Positions 17,250 through 26,331 of a stretch of DNA of 64,000 bases are shown here, piece after piece; the first letter of the stretch is position 1; every line of letters begins with the position of its first letter. The position numbers and the translations under genes were made by a program. Source of the stretch: Prochlorococcus sp. HOT208_60m_813O14 (lineage in GTDB: Bacteria > Cyanobacteriota > Cyanobacteriia > PCC-6307 > Cyanobiaceae). The stretch is taken from assembly GCA_002025945.1 (NCBI GenBank), contig MWOO01000021.1:1-64000 (forward strand), read 5' to 3'. The notes below the pieces were generated by a model. The model was not told the DNA's origin and did not search any database. It saw only the letters and a list, made by a program, of their open reading frames with translations.

Positions 17250-19856
17250 CTAACTTTTCTTTTTCCTTGTAGTTTTTTTATTACTAATCTTTGTTTTTTT
17301 TAAACTTGCACCTTTTTTATCTTTTAGTTTTTCTTCTAAAAGAGATACCGCATCATCTATGGTAATTTTTTCTATATCAGTATCTTTGGCAATCGGAACA
17401 TTAGTTTTGCCACATTTCAAATAGACGCCATATCTTCCATTTAATATTTGAATTTTTTCATTAAATTCTTTCTGTTTTCCAAAGTCTTTAAGTACCTCTT
17501 GACCACCTCTACCCATTTTTGGCATAGCAAGAATTTCTAATGCTCGTTCTATATCAACTGTAAAAACATCATCCTCTTTCTTTAAGGATCTGTTTTCAGA
17601 TTCATTTTCATTTTTAATCCATTTGATGTACGGGCCAAATCTTCCTCTATCAGCCTCAACAACTCCTCCTTCAGGATGAACTCCTAACAATCTAGGCAAA
17701 CTTAAAAGTACAAGAGCCTCATCTAAAGTTAGATCATCAGTTTTCAACTCTTTGGGTAATGAAGCTCTTCTTGGTTTGGCTTTATCTTGATCATTATTTC
17801 CCAATTGTACGTAAGGTCCATAAGGGCCAAATCTTAAAAAGACTTTTTCCCCAGTTTTTGGATCAGTTCCAAGATCCGATGGGCCACTTAAAATTTGATC
17901 AACTTTTTTTATATCTAAATCTCCAGGAGTAATATCCATTGGCAGATTACCTTTAGCCTGAATTTCATTACCAGATTCATCAATTTTTGTACCCTCTAGC
18001 CAAGGTCCGTTAGAGCCTATTCTCACTACGCAAGGAAGGTCTTCGAAATCAACTTGTCTATAAGCTTTACCATCAATATCACCCTCTGTTTTCTGAACCT
18101 TTACCTCCAAACCATTTTTACCTTTATAGAAAGTTTCGAGATATGGTAGCCACTCAAGATTGCCTGAAGATATTTCATCCAATGAGGATTCCATTTTTGC
18201 AGTAAAAGTAGTATCAACTAAATCAGGAAAATGTTCTTCTAATAGAGCAGTAACAGCAAAAGCTGTAAATGTTGGAGACAAAGTATTGGATGATATATTC
18301 GCATAACCTCTATCAACTATGGTCCCAATAATGCTGGCATAGGTAGAAGGTCTTCCAATCCCTTCTTTTTCAAGAACTTTAACTAATGCAGCCTCTGTAT
18401 ATCTTGCAGGGGGTTTAGTTTCATGAAAAGTAGATTCCTTATTAGTAACTTCAAGACATGTTCCAGTTGTTAAGTTTGGGAGAATAATTTCTTGTTGTTC
18501 AAGGGATGAACTTGGGTCATCACTTCCCTCGACATATGCTCTGAAGAATCCTGCGAAATCAATACTTTTCCCACTCGATTTAAATAATCCATCCCCTACG
18601 CTAATTTCAGCATTAATCATTGTTAACCTAGCTTCCGCCATTTGACTAGCTACAGTTCTTTTCCAAATTAAATCGTAAAGTGATAAGTCTCTACCAGTTA
18701 GATTAGTCTCCTTTGGTGTTTTAAATATCTCACCTGCCGGCCTAATAGCTTCGTGTGCTTCTTGAGCATTTCTTGCAGTTGAATTAAATTGTCTTGGTGA
18801 GTTTGATAAATATTCTTTTCCATACATAGAACTTACACATTCTCTAGCAGCTCTTGTGGCTTGTTCGGAGAGATTAACTGAATCAGTTCTCATATATGTT
18901 ATGAAACCTCTCTCATATAGCCCTTGTGCACATCTCATAGTTTCTCTTGCAGACAAACGAAGCTTTCTATTTGCTTCTTGTTGTAATGTGCTAGTTGTAA
19001 ATGGAGGAACTGGCTTACGAGTGGTTGGTTTTTTTTCGATTTTTGAGACTAACCAATCCTCTGAGGAAAAAGTCTTCAATAAATCATTTACTTGCTCTTC
19101 TCCAATTATTAAAGATTTGTTTCCTTCTTTTAATTTACCGGTTTGTTCGTCGAAATCTGAGCCGTTAGAAATTCTTTGACCGTTTAAACTGAATAATTTA
19201 GTTTCGAAAGTAATATTATCTTTTACTAGGGAAGCTTTAATCCCCCAGTAACTAGCTTTTTTAAAGGATCTTCTTTCTCTCTCTCTCCTAACAAGAAGTC
19301 TTACAGAAACTGATTGAACACGACCAGCAGATAGTCGGGGGGCAACCTTCTTCCAAAGTAAAGGAGATAATTCATATCCAAAAAGCCTGTCCAAGATTCT
19401 TCTTGTTTCTTGAGCCTGAACAAGTTCCATATCAATTTCTCTTGTTTGGTCTAAAGCTTTATTAATTGCCTTCTTCGTAATTTCATGAAAAACCATTCTC
19501 TTAGTTGGTATTTTAGGTTTAAGTATTTGCAGGAGATGCCAGCTAATACTCTCTCCCTCTCTATCTTCATCAGTTGCCAGTAATAGCTGGGTGGCGCCTT
19601 TCAATGCATCTTTCAACTCTTTGACAACCTTTTTCTTATCTTTTGGAACTATATAAAGTGGTTCAAAATCCTCTGTTGTATTAACTCCTATCCTTGACCA
19701 TTTTTCCTTTTTAACCGCAGCAGGTATTTCAGCTGCTCCTTTTGGAAGATCTCTTACGTGTCCCATTGAAGCAAGAACTTCATAATTAGAGGGCAAAAAC
19801 TTTCTTATAGTTTTTGCTTTGGTGGGACTTTCAACAATAACAAGTGTGTGATCCAA
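17250..19856 (-). CDS. topA: DNA topoisomerase I
   Basis: A type IA topoisomerase relaxing negative supercoils, 868 residues. The Toprim start TLVIVESPTKAKTI, acidic TDEDREGE, and active-site Tyr321 in GFITYMRTDS are present, as is GRPSTYASII. Instead of zinc fingers the C-terminus has several GRFGPYIKWI-type repeats (FGPYGPYVQLG, GRFGPYIKWI, GRYGVYLKCG) and a Lys-rich tail, the usual cyanobacterial form. The ATG start is directly followed by the Toprim strand. It is divergent from ndhB. Confidence 0.97.
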   Translation of the reverse strand: MDHTLVIVESPTKAKTIRKFLPSNYEVLASMGHVRDLPKGAAEIPAAVKKEKWSRIGVNTTEDFEPLYIVPKDKKKVVKELKDALKGATQLLLATDEDREGESISWHLLQILKPKIPTKRMVFHEITKKAINKALDQTREIDMELVQAQETRRILDRLFGYELSPLLWKKVAPRLSAGRVQSVSVRLLVRRERERRSFKKASYWGIKASLVKDNITFETKLFSLNGQRISNGSDFDEQTGKLKEGNKSLIIGEEQVNDLLKTFSSEDWLVSKIEKKPTTRKPVPPFTTSTLQQEANRKLRLSARETMRCAQGLYERGFITYMRTDSVNLSEQATRAARECVSSMYGKEYLSNSPRQFNSTARNAQEAHEAIRPAGEIFKTPKETNLTGRDLSLYDLIWKRTVASQMAEARLTMINAEISVGDGLFKSSGKSIDFAGFFRAYVEGSDDPSSSLEQQEIILPNLTTGTCLEVTNKESTFHETKPPARYTEAALVKVLEKEGIGRPSTYASIIGTIVDRGYANISSNTLSPTFTAFAVTALLEEHFPDLVDTTFTAKMESSLDEISSGNLEWLPYLETFYKGKNGLEVKVQKTEGDIDGKAYRQVDFEDLPCVVRIGSNGPWLEGTKIDESGNEIQAKGNLPMDITPGDLDIKKVDQILSGPSDLGTDPKTGEKVFLRFGPYGPYVQLGNNDQDKAKPRRASLPKELKTDDLTLDEALVLLSLPRLLGVHPEGGVVEADRGRFGPYIKWIKNENESENRSLKKEDDVFTVDIERALEILAMPKMGRGGQEVLKDFGKQKEFNEKIQILNGRYGVYLKCGKTNVPIAKDTDIEKITIDDAVSLLEEKLKDKKGASLKKTKISNKKTTRKKKS

Positions 19857-20031
19857 GGTTTATTTCAAAAATTGGTGTTTTTGTTCAGTTAGGGCATATT
19901 ATGATTATTTGAAGCCTTTTCAAGTAATTTCTTCTGAAAATTTCAAAAATCATACCCACAAATTATAATCAAGTTAAGATTAACTCTTAGACTCTTACAA
20001 TCAAACATCTAATTTAATCCAATTTAATAAA

Positions 20032-21552
20032 GTGCCCAACGAAATCTTTACAATTAATTTAAATGCTCAAGCCATTATTCCAGAGGCTTTTATTTTACTA
20101 GGTATCGTTGGAACACTTCTTGTAGATTTAGCTGGAGAAAAAACTGCATCAAAATGGGCACCAATAATTTGTTATTTATCAATTGGAAGCTCTCTTGTTA
20201 GTTTGGCATTGCAATGGAGTAATCCTGTAGAAAGCGCATTCCTTGGGTCCTTTAATTCAGATAATTTAGCAATCGCATTTAGAGCAATAATATCTTTATC
20301 AACCTTAGTATCTTTACTTATAAGTTGGCGGTATACAGAACAAAGTGGGAGCCCTATTGGCGAGTTTGCTGCGATAGTTCTTTCGGCAACCCTTGGTGCA
20401 ATGCTTTTGTGTGGATCTACTGACCTTATTAGTGTATTTATATCTCTAGAAACTTTATCTGTAGCAAGCTACTTACTTTCTGGTTATCTCAAGAGAGATC
20501 CAAGAAGTTCAGAAGCAGCCTTAAAATACCTTCTTGTTGGATCTGCTGCTGCTGCTGTTTATTTGTATGGATCCTCTTTTCTTTATGGGTTAAGTGGTTC
20601 AACAAACTTAGCGACAATAGGTTTAGAGATTATCAATAAGCCATCCTTCATTACTTCATTAGCTCTTGTATTTGTCTTATCAACAGTTGCATTTAAAATT
20701 GCTGCTGTTCCCTTTCATCAATGGACTCCTGATGTATATGAGGGTTCACCTACGCCTGTCGTAGCTTTTTTATCTGTTGGTTCAAAAACAGCGGGCTTTG
20801 CATTTGCAATAAGAATATTAAGCACAACTTTCTCTTCTTTTGACGATGAATGGAAACTTTTGTTTACCATTTTAGCCATATTAAGCATGGCTCTAGGAAA
20901 TGTTGTAGCTCTAGCTCAAACCTCAATGAAAAGGATGCTAGCTTACAGTTCTATTGGACAAGCTGGATTTGTAATGATTGGAATAGTATCTGGCACACAA
21001 GATGGTTTATCAGCAGCTGTTTTATATTTGGCTGCATATTTGTTTATGAATTTGGGAGCATTTTCTTGTGTAATACTTTTCTCACTTAGAACTGGTTCTG
21101 ACAGAATTCTTGATTACTCAGGACTTTACCAAAAAGATCCTCTCATTACATTAGGATTAAGCCTTTGTCTTCTATCTCTTGGAGGTTTACCTCCAATGTT
21201 AGGATTTTTTGGAAAGATATACTTGTTCTTTGCAGGTTGGGCAAATCATCAATATCTATTAGTAATAGTTGGATTAGTAACTTCAGTTATATCTATTTAT
21301 TACTACATTTCAGTGATAAAAATGATGGTAGTTAAAGAACCACAGGAAGCTTCTGAAATAGTCAAATCATATCCTGAAATTAATTGGGGAATTGTAGGAT
21401 TACCTCCCTTGAGAATTGCACTTTATACTTGTGTCGCAGTAACTGCTCTTGGAGGAATCCTATCTAATCCTCTTTTTAAATTAGCTAATACAGCAGTTTC
21501 AGAAACTCCTTTCTTGCAAAATATTATTGCTATAGCAAACAATATTTCCTAG
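20032..21552 (+). CDS. ndhB: NAD(P)H-quinone oxidoreductase subunit 2 (NdhB)
   Basis: A proton-translocating membrane subunit of the NDH-1 complex used in respiration, cyclic electron flow and CO2 uptake. 506 residues, about fourteen helices. The antiporter-like core is visible: [20 protein letters not shown] (conserved Glu in helix 5), the [12 protein letters not shown] Lys, and [19 protein letters not shown]. The start is GTG at 20032 ([10 protein letters not shown] follows), which matches the length expected for picocyanobacterial NdhB. It is divergent from topA across 175 AT-rich bases. Confidence 0.96.
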   Translation: MPNEIFTINLNAQAIIPEAFILLGIVGTLLVDLAGEKTASKWAPIICYLSIGSSLVSLALQWSNPVESAFLGSFNSDNLAIAFRAIISLSTLVSLLISWRYTEQSGSPIGEFAAIVLSATLGAMLLCGSTDLISVFISLETLSVASYLLSGYLKRDPRSSEAALKYLLVGSAAAAVYLYGSSFLYGLSGSTNLATIGLEIINKPSFITSLALVFVLSTVAFKIAAVPFHQWTPDVYEGSPTPVVAFLSVGSKTAGFAFAIRILSTTFSSFDDEWKLLFTILAILSMALGNVVALAQTSMKRMLAYSSIGQAGFVMIGIVSGTQDGLSAAVLYLAAYLFMNLGAFSCVILFSLRTGSDRILDYSGLYQKDPLITLGLSLCLLSLGGLPPMLGFFGKIYLFFAGWANHQYLLVIVGLVTSVISIYYYISVIKMMVVKEPQEASEIVKSYPEINWGIVGLPPLRIALYTCVAVTALGGILSNPLFKLANTAVSETPFLQNIIAIANNIS

Positions 21553-21568
21553 AAGAATTCTTCAATAA

Positions 21569-22255
21569 ATGTCTAAGAAAGTCGCGAGTTTAGAAAATAT
21601 ATCTAAAACATATGGGAAAGAAGATCTAACTGTTAAAGCCTTAGACAGCATAAACTTAGAAATTTATAAAGGTGATTATTTAGCTGTAATGGGGGCAAGT
21701 GGCTCAGGCAAAAGTACAGCTATGAATATTATTGGATGTCTAGATAGACCATCTGAAGGTATTTATAAATTAAATGGTATTCCTGTTGAGAATTTATCTG
21801 ATGATGAGCTGGCGGAAATACGCAACCAAAAATTAGGCTTCGTTTTTCAACAATTTCATCTTCTTTCAGACGCAACTGCACTTGAAAACGTAACTTTGCC
21901 AATGATTTATGCTGGTATTGAGCCTGAGCAAAGATTAGAGCGAGGTAAGAATGCCTTAAAAAAAGTTGGCCTTTCAGAAAGAATGAATAATCGCCCAAAC
22001 CAATTATCCGGAGGTCAACAACAACGAGTTGCTATAGCGAGGGCTATAATCAATAACCCCGCAATTTTATTAGCAGACGAACCTACTGGAGCACTAGATT
22101 CAAAAACCACTGAAGATGTATTAGATCTTTTTGACAAACTGCATGAATCTGGAATAACTATAGTTTTAGTTACGCATGAAGATGAAGTTGCAAATCGCGC
22201 AAAAAAAATAGCCAGATTTAAGGATGGGAGAATAGTTGAATTAAAAGTTAATTAA
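21569..22255 (+). CDS. ABC transporter ATPase, MacB/LolD/DevA type
   Basis: The 228-residue ATPase has Walker A GASGSGKST (42-50), the QQFHLLSDATALENV Q-loop, signature LSGGQQQRVAIARA and Walker B LLADEPTGALDS. This pattern marks the type VII (MacB/LolCDE/DevBCA) ATPases that power periplasm-facing mechanotransmission export rather than classical transport. No FtsX-like permease is adjacent; the partner must be elsewhere. It lies 16 bases after ndhB on the same strand, which may simply reflect compact spacing. Confidence 0.9.
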   Translation: MSKKVASLENISKTYGKEDLTVKALDSINLEIYKGDYLAVMGASGSGKSTAMNIIGCLDRPSEGIYKLNGIPVENLSDDELAEIRNQKLGFVFQQFHLLSDATALENVTLPMIYAGIEPEQRLERGKNALKKVGLSERMNNRPNQLSGGQQQRVAIARAIINNPAILLADEPTGALDSKTTEDVLDLFDKLHESGITIVLVTHEDEVANRAKKIARFKDGRIVELKVN

Positions 22256-22257
22256 AT

Positions 22258-23007
22258 TTAAAACCTTCTAATTACCTTCAGTTGATCTTCATTTTCAATT
22301 CTTAAATTCCCATTCGAATCAATATCTCTAATTTTCCATGAATGAGGACAATAACCACTAGGTAAAAAACTTTTAGTAAGAAACTTATTTGCAGATTTAA
22401 TCACATATTCTTTTTTCTTATTACATTCAATTGCATCATAAAAAGCTTTAAGAACTTTGGCTGTCCAATAATGATGATTAATATTTTTAGTTTGAAGTAC
22501 TTTTGATAATGAAATACCTTCTGATGGAGTGTAATTTAAAACATTCATGCCAAGTCCTATTCTTACATAGATAATTTCTTTGCCTCTTGTTATTACCCTT
22601 GGTAAAAATCCAATCAACTTTTTTGAACCAAAAAAAATATCATTTGGCCATTTCAAACAAACATATATATTCTCTTGTCTAAGCATTTCACATAACTTAA
22701 TACCTAAAGATAAATTAAATATTTGAAATGCAAATTCTTTTGAAAATATTGGGTAAGCTGCACTTAACCAAATCCCACCTTTTGGAGAAACCCAAGTTTT
22801 TGAGTTTTGGCCAACCCCTGAGAACTGTTCTCTTGCGATTATCGCTACTGGCTGGTTTTCCTTTATTTCAGAATATTCAAGCAAGTTTGTTAGCTCATTT
22901 TCGGTACTTTTACATTTTATTTTGTAATGAAGTGTCCAGGTAGGATATTGACCCTGAATTTTTTTTAAATAAAAAACTGTCTTAGCTGCAGGTCCAATAA
23001 CTTTCAC
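22258..23007 (-). CDS. birA: biotin-[acetyl-CoA-carboxylase] ligase
   Basis: It attaches biotin to AccB through biotinyl-AMP. The 249-residue protein has no N-terminal HTH, so it is a monofunctional ligase without BirA-type repression. The catalytic KWPNDI and the family tail are visible. The biotin-adenylate loop, GRGRRGR in E. coli, reads GVGQNSK (64-70) here, losing most arginines. The WVSPKGGIWLS segment is normal. Its 3' end converges with the ATPase gene, leaving 2 bases between stops. Confidence 0.85.
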   Translation of the reverse strand: MKVIGPAAKTVFYLKKIQGQYPTWTLHYKIKCKSTENELTNLLEYSEIKENQPVAIIAREQFSGVGQNSKTWVSPKGGIWLSAAYPIFSKEFAFQIFNLSLGIKLCEMLRQENIYVCLKWPNDIFFGSKKLIGFLPRVITRGKEIIYVRIGLGMNVLNYTPSEGISLSKVLQTKNINHHYWTAKVLKAFYDAIECNKKKEYVIKSANKFLTKSFLPSGYCPHSWKIRDIDSNGNLRIENEDQLKVIRRF

Positions 23008-23082
23008 AAATTCTTTATTAAAACAACGAGCATCTTTTAAAAGATTAGATTAACTTTAGTCTTAATAAGTAAATATTACAAA

Positions 23083-23568
23083 TTGGACAAAAAGTATTTA
23101 CCAATAGTGAATAGAAGGAATCCACATCCATTAAAAAATTGTCTTGATAATTTTAAAAAATCCTGCGGAGACTTAGATAAACTCACTAAAATCAACGAAA
23201 ACTGGAAGAACTTAATCGGCTTAGAACTATTTAAAGAATGTAAACCATTAAATATTGAAAAAAAAATACTTACTATTGCAGTAAATCATCCACAGTGGCG
23301 CCAAGCTTTAATCTATAACAAGCATAAATTAAAAGAGAGAATCGAGAAAATTGGAATAACTTTGAATGAAATAAAAATAATACAAAATTATGAAATTAAA
23401 AATAAAAATATCAAAGCTACTAATGCAAAGATAGTTTGGGCAAAGCATCCAAGCAGAATCTATCAAAATAATATGTGCATTTGTACTCTTTGTAATTCCC
23501 CTACTCCTAAGGGCGAAATTAAAAGATGGGGAAAGTGTTCTTTTTGTTGGAGAAAAATAAATAACTAG
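23083..23568 (+). CDS. DUF721 (DciA-like) protein with C-terminal zinc-ribbon motif
   Basis: The 161-residue protein matches DUF721: NRRNPHPLKNCLDNF, then INENWKNLIGLELFKECKPLNIEKKILTI and LTIAVNHPQWRQAL. DciA proteins of this family load or assist the DnaB helicase at replication forks; the link for this divergent form is by family only. The C-terminus adds a possible zinc ribbon, CICTLCNSP...GKCSFCW (two CxxC pairs, about 134-157), not found in DciA of proteobacteria. The start is TTG, 75 bases from the divergent birA start. Confidence 0.72.
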   Translation: MDKKYLPIVNRRNPHPLKNCLDNFKKSCGDLDKLTKINENWKNLIGLELFKECKPLNIEKKILTIAVNHPQWRQALIYNKHKLKERIEKIGITLNEIKIIQNYEIKNKNIKATNAKIVWAKHPSRIYQNNMCICTLCNSPTPKGEIKRWGKCSFCWRKINN

Positions 23569-23573
23569 ATTCT

Positions 23574-24275
23574 TTATTTAGTTAAAATTAGTATTCCCAT
23601 TTGCCCCCCCCAAATCGTCTTATATTCAGCTTTTTTAAATCCAACTTCCTTAGCAATATTTATAAGCTCATTTTTCTTTGGAAAATTTCTAATACTTTTT
23701 TCAATATATGCGTACTCTGGACCTAAATCAAAAAGACGCGAAATGGTAACTACAATTAATCTCAAATAAATTTTCTGAAATATATTTGATAAAGAATTTC
23801 TTGTTGAGTGATTAAAATCCAAAAATCCTGCCCTTCCCTTATCCTTCAAAAGATCAAAAACTTTTTTTATTCCTTCTTCAACATTATTCAAGTTTCTAAG
23901 TCCATATGACATGCAAATCCCATCAAAATTTTTTGAATAATCTTTAATTTCTAATACATCTTGAATTTCCCACTTAATAAATTTATTTTTTTTAAGCTCT
24001 GATTTTTTTTTTGCAATATTTAAGATATTCTCTGCACTGTCAATCCCAGTAATGGAACCGTTTGGAATAACTCTCTCAGAAATTAAGAATGCCAAATCTC
24101 CAGTTCCACAGCATAAATCAGCCCAATCTTCACCATTTAAGGGTTTCAATAAGTTAACTAATTTCCTTTTCCATAATTTGTGCAGCCCAAAACTTAATAG
24201 ATTATTTAAAAAGTCATATTTATAAGAAATTTTATTAAATATAGTTTTGACTTGGATAGTTTTTGTGAATTTCAT
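23574..24275 (-). CDS. menG: demethyl(phyllo/mena)quinone methyltransferase
   Basis: A SAM-dependent C-methyltransferase of the UbiE/MenG family, 233 residues. SAM motif I DLCCGTGDLAF, the family signature FNKISYKYDFLNNLLSFGLHKLWK at the N-terminus and GFLDFNHSTRNSL are visible. In cyanobacteria with photosystem I the substrate is 2-phytyl-1,4-naphthoquinone, giving phylloquinone. Its 3' end converges with the DUF721 gene (5 bases apart); upstream on the same strand is hisF, 45 bases away. Confidence 0.9.
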   Translation of the reverse strand: MKFTKTIQVKTIFNKISYKYDFLNNLLSFGLHKLWKRKLVNLLKPLNGEDWADLCCGTGDLAFLISERVIPNGSITGIDSAENILNIAKKKSELKKNKFIKWEIQDVLEIKDYSKNFDGICMSYGLRNLNNVEEGIKKVFDLLKDKGRAGFLDFNHSTRNSLSNIFQKIYLRLIVVTISRLFDLGPEYAYIEKSIRNFPKKNELINIAKEVGFKKAEYKTIWGGQMGILILTK

Positions 24276-24320
24276 TTTTAAAGTTTTAACTTATTTCTTT
24301 TTGGTATTAAATTAAATTTT

Positions 24321-25091
24321 TTATTCATTTGGTCTAATTGGAAGTTTCTTTTCGAGGAGGAAAGTCTTTATTTCTCCTAAAGAAAGTTTCTTATCATGAA
24401 GTAATGATGCTAAAAGTGCGGCAGATGCCCTGCCTTCATTAAAAACATCATAAATATCTTCTAAACAACCCGCTCCTCCAGAAGCAATCACTGGGATGTT
24501 AACAATATTGGCAACAGACTCTGTCAAATTCAAATCATATCCATTCTGCGTGCCATCACCATCCATTGAAGTAAGCAATATTTCCCCTGCGCCTAACTCC
24601 TCAACTTTCTTTGCCCAACTTAATACATCTATTCCAGTATTTTCTCTCCCTCCTTTTACATATACCTCCCATTCATCAGTCTTATTAACTTTTCTTTTAG
24701 CATCAATTGCTATCACGATACATTGATTGCCAAATTCTCTAGAACTTTTAGAAATTAAATCTGGATTTCTAACAGCAGAAGAATTCAAACTCACTTTGTC
24801 AGCTCCAGCTCTTAAAAGATCATTAATTGAAGAAACAGAATCTATTCCTCCACCTACTGTAAATGGGATTTTTACTGATTTTGCGGTCCTAGAGACAAGG
24901 TCAACTAATGTATTTCTATTTTCTACACTAGCTCTAATATCTAAAAATACTAATTCATCTGCGCCCTCATCAGAATACCTACAAGCTAATTCAACAGGAT
25001 CACCTGAGTCTCTCAAGTTAACAAAATTTACACCTTTAACCACTCTGCCATGGGCAACATCTAAACAAGGAATTAAACGAAGAGCTACCAT
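24321..25091 (-). CDS. hisF: imidazole glycerol phosphate synthase, cyclase subunit
   Basis: The cyclase half of the HisF-HisH complex: it takes ammonia from HisH and converts PRFAR to imidazole-glycerol phosphate and AICAR. The (beta-alpha)8 barrel shows the catalytic Asp11 in [13 protein letters not shown] and the second Asp in IAIDAKR, plus phosphate-binding TVGGGI and IASGGAG. Length 256 is standard. The gene stands alone, far from other his genes, as is common in cyanobacteria. Confidence 0.97.
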   Translation of the reverse strand: MVALRLIPCLDVAHGRVVKGVNFVNLRDSGDPVELACRYSDEGADELVFLDIRASVENRNTLVDLVSRTAKSVKIPFTVGGGIDSVSSINDLLRAGADKVSLNSSAVRNPDLISKSSREFGNQCIVIAIDAKRKVNKTDEWEVYVKGGRENTGIDVLSWAKKVEELGAGEILLTSMDGDGTQNGYDLNLTESVANIVNIPVIASGGAGCLEDIYDVFNEGRASAALLASLLHDKKLSLGEIKTFLLEKKLPIRPNE

Positions 25092-25150
25092 TTTAGTAAA
25101 AATTGTCCAAATGCTGTTAATCTTGCATAATAGCTTCCATTTTACCTCTT

Positions 25151-25375
25151 ATGGCTGAAACAAAATTATTACCCAAAATCGGTAGTAAAATCAAAATTAA
25201 CATTAACAAAGTAAAAGATAGACTACCAGCTAAATTAATCGATCAAATATCCTCGAATCCTAAAGCTGTAATAACAGGCTATAAAATGACAGACGGTAGA
25301 AGTATTGGAATTACCGCAAAATTTCAAAATGGTGAGCAAAATTGGTTTTTCCCAGAAGAAATTGAGAAAGGTTAA
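25151..25375 (+). CDS. petP: PetP-like small subunit of cytochrome b6f (DUF2862)
   Basis: The 74-residue soluble protein starts MAETKLLPKIGSKIKI and ends with NWFFPEEIE, the layout of the cyanobacterial DUF2862 family. Synechocystis Ssr2998 of that family was named PetP, a peripheral b6f subunit affecting cyclic and linear flow. The fold is probably a small SH3-like barrel (GSKIKI... GYKMTDGRSIGITAKF). It lies 8 bases before chlG on the same strand, so it is co-transcribed with chlorophyll synthesis. Assignment is by recall of the family, not alignment. Confidence 0.7.
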   Translation: MAETKLLPKIGSKIKININKVKDRLPAKLIDQISSNPKAVITGYKMTDGRSIGITAKFQNGEQNWFFPEEIEKG

Positions 25376-25383
25376 AGAGTAAA

Positions 25384-26331
25384 GTGAATGATCCAAAACA
25401 ACTATTAGGAATTAAGGGTGCCTCTGAGACATCAAGTATATGGAAACTCCGTATACAGTTAATGAAACCCATAACGTGGATCCCTTTGATATGGGGAGTT
25501 ATTTGTGGAGCAGCTGCAAGTGGAAATTTTGAATGGACATTTAGTAATGTTCTGGCTTCATTAGCATGTATGTTGATGAGTGGACCACTTCTGGCAGGTT
25601 ATACCCAAACCATAAATGATTTTTTTGATAAAGAAATTGATGCAATTAATGAACCAAATAGACCAATTCCTTCTGGGAAAATTTCAATTAAAGATGTAAA
25701 AATACAAATCTGGGTATTACTTATAGCGGGTTTAATAGTTGCTTTTCTATTAGATTTATATGCTAAGCACATTTTTCCCTCCGTCTTACTTTTGGCATTA
25801 GGAGGTTCCTTTGTTAGTTATATATATTCTGCTCCACCACTCAAATTAAAACAGAATGGTTGGCTTGGGAATTATGCATTAGGAGCATCTTATATCGCTT
25901 TGCCTTGGTGGGCAGGACAAGCCTTGTTTGGGAAATTAACTATTCTGACGGCAATACTAACACTTGCTTATAGCCTCTCAGGACTTGGAATTGCTGTTAT
26001 TAATGATTTCAAAAGTGTTGAAGGAGACTCAAAGCTAGGCTTAAATTCTCTACCAGTAGTATTTGGAATAAAAAATGCAAGTAGAATAAGTGCAGGACTG
26101 ATTGATATTTTTCAATTAGCAATGGTTTTAGTTTTAGTCATTATTGGTCAACATTTAGCGTCTGTAATTTTGGTTTTATTGGTAATTCCACAAATTACAT
26201 TTCAAGATATGTGGTTACTAAGAGATCCTCTAAAATTTGATGTCAAATATCAAGCAAGTGCCCAACCGTTCCTTATAACCGGAATGTTAGTTACAGCTTT
26301 AGCGATAGGACATAGTTTTTTAGTTGCTTAA
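25384..26331 (+). CDS. chlG: chlorophyll synthase
   Basis: A membrane prenyltransferase that esterifies (divinyl-)chlorophyllide with a C20 chain, the last step to chlorophyll. 315 residues, about nine helices. The UbiA-type site NDFFDKEIDAINEPNRPIPSG and the second site NDFKSVEGDSKLGLNSLPV are intact. The start is GTG (NDPKQLLG), within a petP-chlG-PBP rightward run. In Prochlorococcus the substrate would be the divinyl form. The stop falls inside the next gene if its TTG start is used. Confidence 0.95.
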   Translation: MNDPKQLLGIKGASETSSIWKLRIQLMKPITWIPLIWGVICGAAASGNFEWTFSNVLASLACMLMSGPLLAGYTQTINDFFDKEIDAINEPNRPIPSGKISIKDVKIQIWVLLIAGLIVAFLLDLYAKHIFPSVLLLALGGSFVSYIYSAPPLKLKQNGWLGNYALGASYIALPWWAGQALFGKLTILTAILTLAYSLSGLGIAVINDFKSVEGDSKLGLNSLPVVFGIKNASRISAGLIDIFQLAMVLVLVIIGQHLASVILVLLVIPQITFQDMWLLRDPLKFDVKYQASAQPFLITGMLVTALAIGHSFLVA

